A stretch of 23,836 bases of DNA from JBAZTA01 sp964588175 (GTDB taxonomy: Bacteria > Omnitrophota > Gorgyraeia > Gygaellales > Profunditerraquicolaceae), in assembly GCA_964588175.1 (NCBI GenBank), contig CAZPNW010000165.1, forward strand, positions 1-23,836, in the 5' to 3' direction. Both the position numbers and the translations under genes were made by a program. The notes beneath the pieces were generated by a model that saw nothing but the letters and a program-made list of their open reading frames with translations, searched no databases and was not told the origin of the DNA. Shown piece after piece: positions 1 through 7,451 of the stretch (positions are counted from its first letter, which is position 1; every line of letters starts with the position of its first letter).

Positions 1-139
1 ATTTGTGTTAACATTAGCCAACTGATTGAAGCCATACCTTAACTTTACCCCCCAAGTAATTTGGTGAGCGGGTTACGAAAAACGCACAAGAAGCAATGGA
101 GTTACGTTTTGTAATGCCATGCTCCTTTGCCGATAAACC
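1..139. other. Non-coding leader upstream of lptF
   Basis: No convincing gene is visible before lptF. The stretch is mixed in composition, with a run of six C at about 49-54 and a small TTAC...GTAA hairpin near 103-115. I could not identify a -35/-10 pair at standard spacing, nor a strong Shine-Dalgarno sequence in front of the lptF ATG. The lptF promoter may lie here or left of the window edge. Confidence 0.4.
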
Positions 140-1237
140 ATGAAAGTATTACGCACGTATATCCTCAATGAATTCATCGGGCCGTTGATCTTAGGCTTGT
201 TTGTCTTGACCTTTGTTATGGTGCTGGGAAACCTCGTCAAGATCGCCGACCTTGTCATCAATAAAGGAGTCGACATATTCAGCGTCACCAAGTTATTCAT
301 GTATATGGTGCCCTACCTTTTGACCTACACGTTGCCGATATCGGCTTTGGTCGCGGTACTCCTGTCATTAGGACGGCTTTCCAGCGACAATGAGATAATC
401 GCCATCAGAGCAAGCGGGATCAATATGTTCAACGTAGCGCTGCCGTTGTTAACCGTCGGTTTGATCTTAAGCCTTATTCTGGTCATCTTTAATGACAGAG
501 TCATTCCCTACGCGCATTTCGCGACCCGTAAGACCCTTATGGAAGTAGGCATCAAGAATCCGACAGCTGCGTTGGAGCCGGGCGTCTTCATTAATTCTTT
601 CGACCAATATATTTTATTCATATACTCCATCGAACAAAATAAACTGAATAATATCCGCATCTATGAACCGCAGGGAGAAAACAAGCCGACGCGTATCATT
701 GTCGCCAAAAAAGGAGAATTTATCGCTGTACCGGAAAAGAATATGATCAAACTCAAACTTATTGACGGGACCGCGGATGAACCCGACCCTAACAACCCTA
801 ACAGTTTCTATAAGCTGAATTTTAAGAACTATTTCATGTCTTTAAACTTAAGCCAATTGAAAGACAAAGATAAAATAGACAAAAAGCCAAAAGACATGAC
901 CATTCAGGAGCTTTCCACGGAGGTCACCAAGCTCAAGAAACAAGGAGTCGACCCGACACCGCTTTTGACTGAAATAAACGAAAAGATCTCTCTGGCTTTC
1001 GCCTGCTTTGTTTTTATTCTCCTGGGAATGCCGCTTGCGGTCATTACCCGGCGAAGGGAAAAATCGATCAATTTCGGCATCGCCTTCCTCATCGTCGGGG
1101 TCTATTACCTTTTATTGCTGGGCTCTGAAGCGTTAAGTTTACAAGGGTACCTGAACCCGGAGATAGCTCTCTGGCTGCCGAATATCATATTCGGATTGAT
1201 CGGGACACTGCTGACGTATCGACTATGCGTATATTAG
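140..1237 (+). CDS. lptF: LPS export ABC transporter permease LptF
   Basis: LptF is one of the two inner-membrane permease subunits of the LptB2FG transporter, which extracts lipopolysaccharide from the inner membrane and passes it to LptC/LptA. The 365-residue protein has the YjgP/YjgQ family layout: hydrophobic segments near residues 12-33, 50-75 and 98-118, a large polar periplasmic region of about 150 residues (beta-jellyroll in the family), then three C-terminal membrane segments from about 285. The N-terminal 'Y-x-L-x-E-F' coupling-helix-like start and 'LSSDNEIIAIRASGI' are typical of LptF/LptG. The ATG at 140 puts the first helix at the usual place. It overlaps lptG by 13 bases, so the two are translationally coupled. 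LptF versus LptG was assigned from gene order and pairing; the two are paralogues and could be swapped. The call of an LPS-type permease is firm. Confidence 0.9.
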   Translation: MKVLRTYILNEFIGPLILGLFVLTFVMVLGNLVKIADLVINKGVDIFSVTKLFMYMVPYLLTYTLPISALVAVLLSLGRLSSDNEIIAIRASGINMFNVALPLLTVGLILSLILVIFNDRVIPYAHFATRKTLMEVGIKNPTAALEPGVFINSFDQYILFIYSIEQNKLNNIRIYEPQGENKPTRIIVAKKGEFIAVPEKNMIKLKLIDGTADEPDPNNPNSFYKLNFKNYFMSLNLSQLKDKDKIDKKPKDMTIQELSTEVTKLKKQGVDPTPLLTEINEKISLAFACFVFILLGMPLAVITRRREKSINFGIAFLIVGVYYLLLLGSEALSLQGYLNPEIALWLPNIIFGLIGTLLTYRLCVY

Positions 1238-2322
1238 AACGCTACATAATAAATTCGGTAGCAGGATTATTCACCGGCTGCCTTTTTACCTTTCTTTTTC
1301 TTTATATCATTATCGACCTGTTCAGCCACCTTGAAGTCATTTTAAAACAGCAGCTCAGCCTTGAATTCCTTAACCGCTACTATATCGCTAATCTACCGAT
1401 CATCTTTGTGCAGGTAGTCCCGATCGCCTGCCTGCTGGCAACACTCTATACCTTCGCCAAACTCAACCGCGACAATGAGATCATTGCGATGAGATCTTCG
1501 GGTTTAAGCATCTTTCAAATAACCCGCCCGGTGCTCATTTTCAGCCTCGTAATAAGTATGCTGGTTTTCTGGGTCAATGACCGCATTGTGCCTCCTGCAT
1601 CGGCACTGGCGCAAAAGGTCAAAGAACAAATGGATACCGGCGGAAAAGACCTTAAAAACAAAACTACCGAAGTGATCCGTAACCTTTCCCTGTACGGGTT
1701 GAAAAACCGCCTCTTTTTTGCCAATTCATTCAATCCCGCCACCAGCACCATGGAAGGGATCGTCATACTCGAGCATGATGAAAAACAAAATATTATCAGG
1801 AAAATAATGGCGAATCAAGGCGTCTATGAAAACGGGGCATGGAAATTCTATCACTGCATCACCTATACGTTCGATGAATCAGGCTCGATCCAGGACCCCC
1901 TCTTCCTTGAAGAACAGATCATGTCCATCACCGAAACACCTGATGACTTTTTAAACCAGGGACAGCGCCCGGAATTCATGACGACCGCGCAATTGGACAA
2001 CCATATCCTGAAATTATCCAGAAGCGGGGCCGCCAGCGTCATCAGGAACCTCAAAGTAGACTTGTATCAGCGTTTCGCGCTGCCCTTTACCTCCATCGTC
2101 ATAACGCTCTTAGGAATACCGTTCTCGTTTATGATCAGGAAACGCGCGACAGGCCTTTCTTCATTAGGAGTATCCCTCATTGTCGGATTTTTATATTATG
2201 TCCTGAACGCCGTCAGCATTGCCCTCGGCAAAGCGGGGATCTTAAGCCCCTTCCTTTCCGTCTTCTTAAGCCACATCGTTGTCCTCATCTTCAGCCTCTA
2301 TTTTATTACCACGGTGCCATAG
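1225..2322 (+). CDS. lptG: LPS export ABC transporter permease LptG
   Basis: Second permease of the LptB2FG lipopolysaccharide extractor in the inner membrane. The protein is 365 residues, the same length as its upstream paralogue, with the same architecture: three N-terminal membrane helices, a periplasmic domain from about residue 125 to 270, and three C-terminal helices. The conserved 'NRDNEIIAMRSSGLS' stretch matches 'SSDNEIIAIRASGIN' in LptF, which shows the duplication directly. The start ATG lies inside the end of lptF (13-base overlap). lptB, lptC and lptA are not in the window. The stop codon is followed after four bases by a seven-base repeat array, and the gene is convergent with alr. 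Assignment of G rather than F rests on order and on the 'RILERYII' N-terminus. Confidence 0.88.
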   Translation: MRILERYIINSVAGLFTGCLFTFLFLYIIIDLFSHLEVILKQQLSLEFLNRYYIANLPIIFVQVVPIACLLATLYTFAKLNRDNEIIAMRSSGLSIFQITRPVLIFSLVISMLVFWVNDRIVPPASALAQKVKEQMDTGGKDLKNKTTEVIRNLSLYGLKNRLFFANSFNPATSTMEGIVILEHDEKQNIIRKIMANQGVYENGAWKFYHCITYTFDESGSIQDPLFLEEQIMSITETPDDFLNQGQRPEFMTTAQLDNHILKLSRSGAASVIRNLKVDLYQRFALPFTSIVITLLGIPFSFMIRKRATGLSSLGVSLIVGFLYYVLNAVSIALGKAGILSPFLSVFLSHIVVLIFSLYFITTVP

Positions 2323-2326
2323 ACTC

Positions 2327-2354
2327 GGTTATCGGTTATAGGTTATCGGTGATC
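2327..2354. repeat. Seven-base tandem array after lptG
   Basis: Four adjacent heptamers start four bases after the lptG stop codon: GGTTATC, GGTTATA, GGTTATC, GGTGATC. They are in perfect seven-base register. A related degenerate array on the other strand lies after mlaD at about 18855-18882. The size and intergenic placement resemble the short tandemly repeated repetitive (STRR) heptamers known from filamentous cyanobacteria. Function unknown. Confidence 0.75.
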
Positions 2355-2356
2355 GC

Positions 2357-2423
2357 ATAATAAAGTCGAAAGTTAAAAGAAAAAGTTTATTCATTACTTT
2401 TGACTTTTGACTTTATTGATTAT
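2357..2423. repeat. Palindromic heptamer array / hairpin, possible bidirectional terminator
   Basis: The left arm (2359-2379) and right arm (2397-2417) are inverted repeats matching at about 19 of 21 positions, around a 17-base AT-rich loop. Each arm is itself built of heptamers (for example CTTTTGA repeated twice, then CTTTATT, in the right arm). It lies between the convergent genes lptG and alr, so a bidirectional terminator role is possible. There is no clean U-run after the stem on either strand, so that role is unproven. Confidence 0.6.
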
Positions 2424-2447
2424 GGGCTGGTGAGTTTATTATTATTT

Positions 2448-2600
2448 GTAGTTAGGTAAGGGTAAAGATATTAGTTTAGTAGTTGGGTAAAGGAGTGGGG
2501 TTAAGAATTAATATGATAAGTTAAGTCTAAAGTCTAAAGGATAAATAACCCAATTCCCTAGCCTAACAACCAAACTAACATCTTAACCTTAACCACAACC
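2448..2600. mobile_element. MITE-like inverted-repeat element, copy 1
   Basis: This AT-rich stretch has no ORF. Its two ends (about 2448-2505 and 2540-2600) are imperfect inverted repeats of each other, for example AGATATTAGTTTAGTAGTT against AGATGTTAGTTTGGTTGTT read from the other end. The core is shared with a second copy at 17142-17425 in reverse orientation. A 37-base block (2456-2492) is identical to the reverse complement of 17374-17410, and a 27-base block (2506-2532) to that of 17334-17360. Terminal inverted repeats, no coding capacity and two near-identical copies suggest a non-autonomous mobile element. No target-site duplication could be fixed. Confidence 0.65.
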
Positions 2601-2610
2601 AAATATAGGT

Positions 2611-2636
2611 CATGGACACGTGTGACTTGTGTCATG
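2611..2636. terminator. Hairpin at the 3' end of alr, possible terminator
   Basis: An inverted repeat (CATGGACAC at 2611-2619 against GTGTCATG at 2629-2636, with one bulged base) lies 13 bases beyond the alr stop codon. No U-tract follows, so this is a candidate 3'-end structure rather than a proven intrinsic terminator. Confidence 0.35.
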
Positions 2637-2648
2637 CGACAAGGTATG

Positions 2649-3785
2649 CTATTGAATATAAACACGGGGGATACGGCTGCCTAAACCGCAGACGATCTCA
2701 TAGGGAATAGTCCCTGATAATTTGGCAAGCTGTTCTGTGGAGATCTTATTTTTTCCGCGGGAGCCGATCAGGATCACTTCATCGCCGACACGCACCGGAT
2801 AATCACCAACATCGATCATCACCTGGTCCATGCAAACCATACCGTTGATCTTCATCAATTTATCATTGATAATGACCGGCGCGGCATTGGATAGATTACG
2901 CGGATATCCGTCTCCATAACCGATCGGCAGGGTCGCAATATAGGTCTCTTTCTCGGTCACATACGCGTGCCCGTAACTGATACCCCACCCTTTCGGCACT
3001 CTTTTAACGTATACTACCCTGGTTTTAAGGCTCATGACAGGCTTCAAAGGGATACGTATGCCATCTCGCGGGTACAAACCATACAACATGAGCCCGGGAC
3101 GGACCATATTAAAATGAGCGTTCTCATATAAAGCAATGCCGATACTATTTGCGGCGTGAAAAAGAGGGATCCGGGTACCGCTCTTGCACAGATCAGCGAC
3201 TAAACGTTCAAAAATATCCAATTGATAGATCGTAAAGTTCCTGTTCACGTCAGCGCACGATAAGTGTGTCGCAACTCCTTCAATATTAATATTCTTAAGT
3301 TTCTCAAGCCTTTTAATAAAATGAAACGCCTCATGATGTAAAACACCGATCCTTCCCATCCCGGTATCGACCTTGACATGGATATTCAAAAGCTTTCCCT
3401 TGCGTTTAGCCATCGTATTTAACGCGACCGCCAACTCTTCAGAACAGACTGTTTGACTTATGTTATAGCGGAAAAGCGGCTCAATATCTTTCTTAAGCAC
3501 CATGCCGAGCACCAAAATAGGCGCAAAGATCTTTGCCTGCCTGAGTGTTATGGCTTCATCGATCGAAGCAACAGACAAATAATTTACACCGCTTGATACC
3601 AATTTCGAAGCTATAGGAACAATGCCGTGGCCATACGCGTCAGCTTTAACACACGCCATGATCTTTACATCAGAACCAACAAGTTTCTTGATCTGACGGT
3701 AATTATGCGCTAAATTACTCAGGTTGATCTCTGCCCACGTCGGTCTATAACCGATACTTTTATTCCGCACATCACACCTCGCCAT
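2649..3785 (-). CDS. alr: Alanine racemase
   Basis: A PLP-dependent cytoplasmic enzyme that interconverts L- and D-alanine and so supplies D-Ala for peptidoglycan. From the ATG at 3785 it has 378 residues, normal for the family. The N-terminal TIM-barrel signature 'ACVKADAYGHG' holds the PLP lysine (about K47), and the catalytic tyrosine of the opposite face sits in 'GISYGHAY' (about Y271). 'HVKVDTGMGRIG', 'THLSCAD' and 'LPIGYGDGYPR' are also canonical. A TTG two codons upstream (3791) is an alternative start; AGG lies about 5 bases before that TTG and about 11 before the ATG. The upstream ten-base array (3794-3970) runs right up to this ribosome-binding region. The gene is convergent with lptG and is the last gene of the minus-strand series. 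Confidence 0.96.
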   Translation of the reverse strand: MARCDVRNKSIGYRPTWAEINLSNLAHNYRQIKKLVGSDVKIMACVKADAYGHGIVPIASKLVSSGVNYLSVASIDEAITLRQAKIFAPILVLGMVLKKDIEPLFRYNISQTVCSEELAVALNTMAKRKGKLLNIHVKVDTGMGRIGVLHHEAFHFIKRLEKLKNINIEGVATHLSCADVNRNFTIYQLDIFERLVADLCKSGTRIPLFHAANSIGIALYENAHFNMVRPGLMLYGLYPRDGIRIPLKPVMSLKTRVVYVKRVPKGWGISYGHAYVTEKETYIATLPIGYGDGYPRNLSNAAPVIINDKLMKINGMVCMDQVMIDVGDYPVRVGDEVILIGSRGKNKISTEQLAKLSGTIPYEIVCGLGSRIPRVYIQ

Positions 3786-3793
3786 AATCAATA

Positions 3794-3970
3794 TTACCTA
3801 GACTTACTTACTTTTACCTAATATTACCCTTATAAGCAACACTGCATTACTTAGACTTACTCAATGTTACTCAATATTACTCAACAATACTTACCCAAAC
3901 TTACTTAGTATTACTTATACTTACTCTAAGTTTTCTATTAATACTTACCCAAAGTTACTTATACTTACTT
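3794..3970. repeat. Ten-base-period TTAC array between tsaB and alr
   Basis: TTAC recurs in exact ten-base phase in blocks: 3794, 3804, 3814, 3824; then 3847, 3857, 3867, 3877 (with a degenerate unit at 3887); then 3891, 3901, 3911, 3921; then 3945, 3955, 3965. The rough unit is NTTACTYANN, for example ATTACTTAGA, CTTACTCAAT, GTTACTCAAT. It fills almost the whole 213-base gap between tsaB and alr. Ten bases is close to one helical turn, so all copies would face the same side of the DNA. No ORF. Function unknown. Confidence 0.8.
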
Positions 3971-3998
3971 ATTCTTAACATATATTTCAATATTGCGG

Positions 3999-4766
3999 CT
4001 ATTTATCCGGCGCTTTTATCTCTCTGATTTGACACTCTTTAGGATAAAGATATAAAGGCTTTAACTCATAAGCGCTGGATTTCTTCCCCGAAGAGATTTT
4101 CTCTTGCGCAAGAGCGATCATATGACGCGGCTGAGGATACCAGCAATCTTTATCCAACACCACAGCCCTTTCCAGGCCTTGCGTTAATGCCTGACGATAA
4201 AGATCGGCCCCATCGCCTGCGAGAAATAGCGCGATCTTTTCTTTTTTACCGCCACAGCTTGCTTGGACCTTCACGAACAATTCCTGAGGGCTAAGCAGGA
4301 AATACGCAGATACCCGTTTGAGCTCACCACGCCTCAGCTTATAAACACTACTATAGAGCATCTTTCGCTTAGCGTCAATGATCGGAACAATAATGATATC
4401 CTCCTGCTTGAAGCCGCAGCAAACATCACCAGAGCCAAGAATACTTTTGTTGACCGGATACATGCCCCGCGCAAGACTATCAAGGGTCGGGATACCGACA
4501 ACCGGTTTCTCCAGCGGCCACGCCAAGCCCTTAACCGCGCTCATTCCGACCCGGATACCGGTAAAAGACCCCGGCCCTAATCCGCAGGCAAAACAATCGA
4601 TATCAGCGGGCTTCATACGCACGCTCGCCAGGGCCCTTTTTATCGTCGGTATAAGCAACGACGACAATTTCACGCCCACTTCAAGAGAGCACTCATATAT
4701 TTTCTTACCGTCACTGATACCTAAAGACAAGACCTTAGTCGATGTATCCAGCGCCAGAATTTTCAT
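3999..4766 (-). CDS. tsaB: tRNA t6A biosynthesis protein TsaB
   Basis: TsaB is the inactive-kinase-like paralogue that dimerises with TsaD in the complex making N6-threonylcarbamoyladenosine at position 37 of ANN-decoding tRNAs. The 255-residue protein has the ASKHA-fold start 'MKILALDTSTKVLSLGI' and the family signature 'GLGPGSFTGIRVG' at residues 62-74, followed by 'VVGIPTLDSLA'. The start ATG has a good ribosome-binding site (GGGGTGG, about 5 bases upstream). It lies downstream of thiL and tsaE, an order also found in Bacillus (thiL-tsaE-tsaB), but is separated from tsaE by a 165-base gap holding a palindromic heptamer array. tsaD and rimI are not in the window. Its length is slightly above the usual 220-235 residues. 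Confidence 0.95.
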   Translation of the reverse strand: MKILALDTSTKVLSLGISDGKKIYECSLEVGVKLSSLLIPTIKRALASVRMKPADIDCFACGLGPGSFTGIRVGMSAVKGLAWPLEKPVVGIPTLDSLARGMYPVNKSILGSGDVCCGFKQEDIIIVPIIDAKRKMLYSSVYKLRRGELKRVSAYFLLSPQELFVKVQASCGGKKEKIALFLAGDGADLYRQALTQGLERAVVLDKDCWYPQPRHMIALAQEKISSGKKSSAYELKPLYLYPKECQIREIKAPDK

Positions 4767-4840
4767 ATAGCCACCCCGGGTTCTCTGCGATATATAGCTC
4801 TTAATAAAAAATTAAAATATTACAAACAAGGGATAAGACA

Positions 4841-4923
4841 GATAGTCCACTGCCCATAGTCCGTAGTCTATGGCCTATTTTCATTATCAACTATGGACCA
4901 TAGACCATCGACTATCGACTACA
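4841..4923. repeat. Palindromic heptamer array between tsaE and tsaB
   Basis: Five left-arm heptamers (4841-4875, such as GATAGTC and CATAGTC) face five right-arm heptamers on the opposite strand (4889-4923, such as GACCATC and GACTATC) across a 13-base AT-rich loop. The arms pair best with a one-unit offset. It ends nine bases short of the tsaE stop codon (4932-4934). The same units recur at 6350-6398 and 23709-23743. Confidence 0.75.
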
Positions 4924-4931
4924 TTAAGCTT

Positions 4932-5414
4932 TCAACTATGCTTCTTCGCGCTTAACTGGCGTCGCAACTGCGAAAGAAGCTCCTCATACCGCTTACCTAC
5001 CGCGGTCAGCTTGATCGAACGCCCTCGCCGATTGAGTAAAACCCCTAATTCGACTTTCAGGAATTCCTGAGGCGTCAGCGTCTCCAGGCGGTCTGCCCAT
5101 TCAATAACCGAAACTCCCTCCCCATAGAGATATTCTTCATACCCCAATACCGCTATGTCCCTCACCCCGTTCAACCGATAGAGATCGAAGTGGTTAAACC
5201 TAACACGCCCGGAATACTGACGGATAAGCACAAACGTAGGGCTGATCACCTCTTCTTTTTTGATCCCGAGTCCCCAGGCAATACCCTTTGATAAGACCGT
5301 TTTACCGGCCCCCAGGCTCCCATACAAACAAATAATATCGCCTGATCTAAGATACCGAGCGATCGCCCTGCCGAACTGCAACGTATCTTTAACAGACCTG
5401 CATGTAATATCCAT
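4932..5414 (-). CDS. tsaE: tRNA t6A biosynthesis ATPase TsaE
   Basis: TsaE (YjeE/YdiB) is the P-loop ATPase that regulates or resets the TsaB-TsaD complex in bacterial t6A synthesis. The 160-residue protein has the Walker A motif 'GSLGAGKT' at residues 32-39, then 'SPTFVLIRQYSG' and 'FNHFDLYRL' as in the family, and 'VIEWADRL' (Walker B-like region with E and W). It begins 11 bases after thiL ends, so it is probably co-transcribed with it. The start codon has no strong ribosome-binding site, which fits translational coupling. The C-terminus is a short basic tail. The function is well supported. Confidence 0.95.
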   Translation of the reverse strand: MDITCRSVKDTLQFGRAIARYLRSGDIICLYGSLGAGKTVLSKGIAWGLGIKKEEVISPTFVLIRQYSGRVRFNHFDLYRLNGVRDIAVLGYEEYLYGEGVSVIEWADRLETLTPQEFLKVELGVLLNRRGRSIKLTAVGKRYEELLSQLRRQLSAKKHS

Positions 5415-5425
5415 ATGGTCTTTTG

Positions 5426-6322
5426 TTAGAAATGGCGGTATCCCGCTGCCGCGGCCTTTCGCCCCACCCCCTGCCTATCCACCAGGTGGAAAACATTTTC
5501 TTTACGCACCACTTCTCCGATGATCCGGAAATCACCGGTATGCGCCGTTAAACGCCGCGCTCCCCGCGCGGGCATGGTAAATAACAATTCAAAATCTTCT
5601 CCCGAGGATACCGCCGCCTGAACCGTGCCGGCATCCTTATGGAGCGGCAGCAACCTTTCATAAATAAGCGCGCCGACTTTACTGGCTTTTACTACATGGG
5701 AGAGGTCCTGCAGCAATCCGTCGGAAATATCGATCATCGCGTTGATCTTAAAGTTTTTCGCCAGAAAACGGGCTTCCTTGATCTTGGGGATAAACTTCAA
5801 ATGCCGCCCGCTTTTCAAAGCACCGCCAAGTTTTCCGCTTACGAGTATTTGGTCCCCTGCCACTGCCCCATTACGCAGCAGGAGCATTTTCTTCTCGACA
5901 AAGCCAGCCAAAGAAACATCGATGGTCACCGCAGGCGCGCGGCTCATATCTCCACCGACGATATTTACCCCAAAGCGCTGCGCCAAGCGGCGCATCCCCC
6001 GATAAACCTCATCGATAAACCTCAGGCGCGTACGGGCCGGAACCCCGAGTGAGACAAGCGCATACCGCGGCAGGCCGCCGCAGGCGGCAATATCGCTCAG
6101 AGATACAGCTAAAGCTTTATGGCCTATCCAATACGGTTCATCCTGAAGAGTAAAATCAACTTTTTCCACGATCATATCCGCAGTCAATAAAAGATATTCC
6201 CTGGCATTATAATCAATGACCGCGCAATCGTCGCCGATACCGGTAACAACTGAGGCATCTGTTTTGATCGTCTTTTTCAGACGATCGATCAGCCCGAACT
6301 CCCCCACCCGTTTGATCAACAT
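5426..6322 (-). CDS. thiL: Thiamine-monophosphate kinase
   Basis: ThiL phosphorylates thiamine monophosphate to thiamine diphosphate, the active cofactor, using ATP. The 298-residue protein (family about 310-330) carries the PurM-like signatures: 'GIGDDCAV' (residues 28-35) for Mg-nucleotide binding, 'HKALAVSLSDIAACGG', 'GGDMSRAP', 'MIDISDGLLQDL' and 'GEDFELLF' near the C-terminus. The first gene after a 64-base gap that contains a palindromic heptamer array, it is followed closely by tsaE. The ATG start gives the normal 'GEFGLIDRL' N-terminus. No other thiamine gene is present, so salvage or synthesis of TMP must be encoded elsewhere. Confidence 0.95.
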   Translation of the reverse strand: MLIKRVGEFGLIDRLKKTIKTDASVVTGIGDDCAVIDYNAREYLLLTADMIVEKVDFTLQDEPYWIGHKALAVSLSDIAACGGLPRYALVSLGVPARTRLRFIDEVYRGMRRLAQRFGVNIVGGDMSRAPAVTIDVSLAGFVEKKMLLLRNGAVAGDQILVSGKLGGALKSGRHLKFIPKIKEARFLAKNFKINAMIDISDGLLQDLSHVVKASKVGALIYERLLPLHKDAGTVQAAVSSGEDFELLFTMPARGARRLTAHTGDFRIIGEVVRKENVFHLVDRQGVGRKAAAAGYRHF

Positions 6323-6347
6323 TGCTCTATACCCTTAAAATGGCCGT

Positions 6348-6398
6348 TAGTCCATAGTCGATAGTCCATGGACTATGGACTGTGGACTATCGACTATC
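6348..6398. repeat. Palindromic heptamer array overlapping the mtnA stop codon
   Basis: Seven adjacent heptamers in exact register: three in one orientation (6350-6370, such as GTCCATA and GTCGATA), then four in the other (6371-6398, such as GACTATG and GACTATC). The centre is the perfect palindrome AGTCCATGGACT at 6363-6374, and about 20 of 22 positions pair outwards from it. The last four codons plus the TAG stop of mtnA lie inside or beside the array. Confidence 0.85.
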
Positions 6399-7439
6399 AT
6401 CCATCAACAACTGATTGATCTTTTGCCTATTCGGCTCCCTAATGATCCCCTTATCTGTAATAAAAGCAGTGATCAATTCATGGGGCGTTACATCAAAAGC
6501 AGGATTGTATACTTTCACCCCGAGAGGGGCTATTCTCCGCTTAAAGAACATATCGGTAATTTCCGTTGCTGCGCGCTCTTCAACGGGGATCTGCCTGCCG
6601 CCGGTGATCTGGGGATCGAAACTGGACACCGGAGCTGCCATATAAAAAGGAACCTGATGATACCGGCACAAGACCGCCAAGCTGTAAGTCCCGATCTTAT
6701 TGGCAGCATCGCCGTTCAAAGCGATCCTGTCTGCGCCGGCGATGACTTTCGAGATACGCCCCTGCCGCATTAAAGACGCCGCCATATTATCACAGATCAA
6801 GGTAACATCGACCCCCTGGCTGCTTAATTCCCAACTCGTCAACCGGGCCCCCTGCAAAAGCGGGCGTGTTTCACAGGCATATACCTTAAAACGCCTTCCC
6901 TCTTCTTTCGCGCGATACATGACCCCCAAGGCCGTCCCATAATCGATCGTCGCGAGGATCCCGGCGTTGCATACCGTCAAGAGGACATCGCCGTCCCTGA
7001 TAAGCTTCGCGCCGAATTTCCCGATATTACGGCAGGCGGACCTATCTTCTTCAACAACGGCACATGCCTCCTGCAACAGGCGCTCTTTCATAAAATCAAC
7101 CGTTTCTCCGGCGCAGGACTCAGCGGCGCGGCGCATACGCGTAAGCCCCCAGAAAAGATTGACCGCGGTCGGGCGGCTTGAGCCGAGATACACAGACGTA
7201 TCCTTAACGAGCCTCAGGAACTTACGGGGATCAGTAACCTGAGCATCCTTAACGCCCAGATATACTCCGAAAGCCGCAGCCGCGCCTAATGCCGGTGCTC
7301 CGCGGACCTTTAATTCCTTGATCGCCTGCCACAGCGTCTTAATGTCTTTTATATGAAGATATTTTAACTTCCCCGGCAGCAAAGTCTGGTCGATGATCAC
7401 GACCGCGTTATTCTTCCACTCAAGCGTTCTTATATTCAT
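6387..7439 (-). CDS. mtnA: S-methyl-5-thioribose-1-phosphate isomerase
   Basis: MtnA converts methylthioribose-1-phosphate (an aldose) to methylthioribulose-1-phosphate in the methionine salvage pathway or related MTA-disposal shunts. The 350-residue protein has the eIF2B-like fold motifs 'VRGAPALGAAAAFG', 'SSRPTAVNLFWGL', the catalytic cysteine in 'VCNAGILAT' (C157) and the catalytic aspartate in 'AGADRIALNG' (D237), so it is a genuine isomerase rather than an eIF2B subunit. It follows tatD by 12 bases. No other methionine-salvage gene is in the window. Its stop codon and last residues (DDSR) are encoded within a palindromic heptamer array, suggesting that repeat insertion has remodelled the C-terminal end. 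Confidence 0.95.
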   Translation of the reverse strand: MNIRTLEWKNNAVVIIDQTLLPGKLKYLHIKDIKTLWQAIKELKVRGAPALGAAAAFGVYLGVKDAQVTDPRKFLRLVKDTSVYLGSSRPTAVNLFWGLTRMRRAAESCAGETVDFMKERLLQEACAVVEEDRSACRNIGKFGAKLIRDGDVLLTVCNAGILATIDYGTALGVMYRAKEEGRRFKVYACETRPLLQGARLTSWELSSQGVDVTLICDNMAASLMRQGRISKVIAGADRIALNGDAANKIGTYSLAVLCRYHQVPFYMAAPVSSFDPQITGGRQIPVEERAATEITDMFFKRRIAPLGVKVYNPAFDVTPHELITAFITDKGIIREPNRQKINQLLMDDSR

Positions 7440-7451
7440 ATTTTCATAGTT

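Noticed and set aside
1..139. Third copy of the MITE-like element at the left edge
   Set aside because: Short CTTAACTTTACC-like stretches resemble the element ends, but there is no long match and no inverted partner, so the similarity is too weak.
3794..3970. Possible CRISPR array in the repeated TTAC region
   Set aside because: The unit is only about ten bases, degenerate and contiguous. There are no 25-40-base identical repeats, no spacers and no cas genes nearby.
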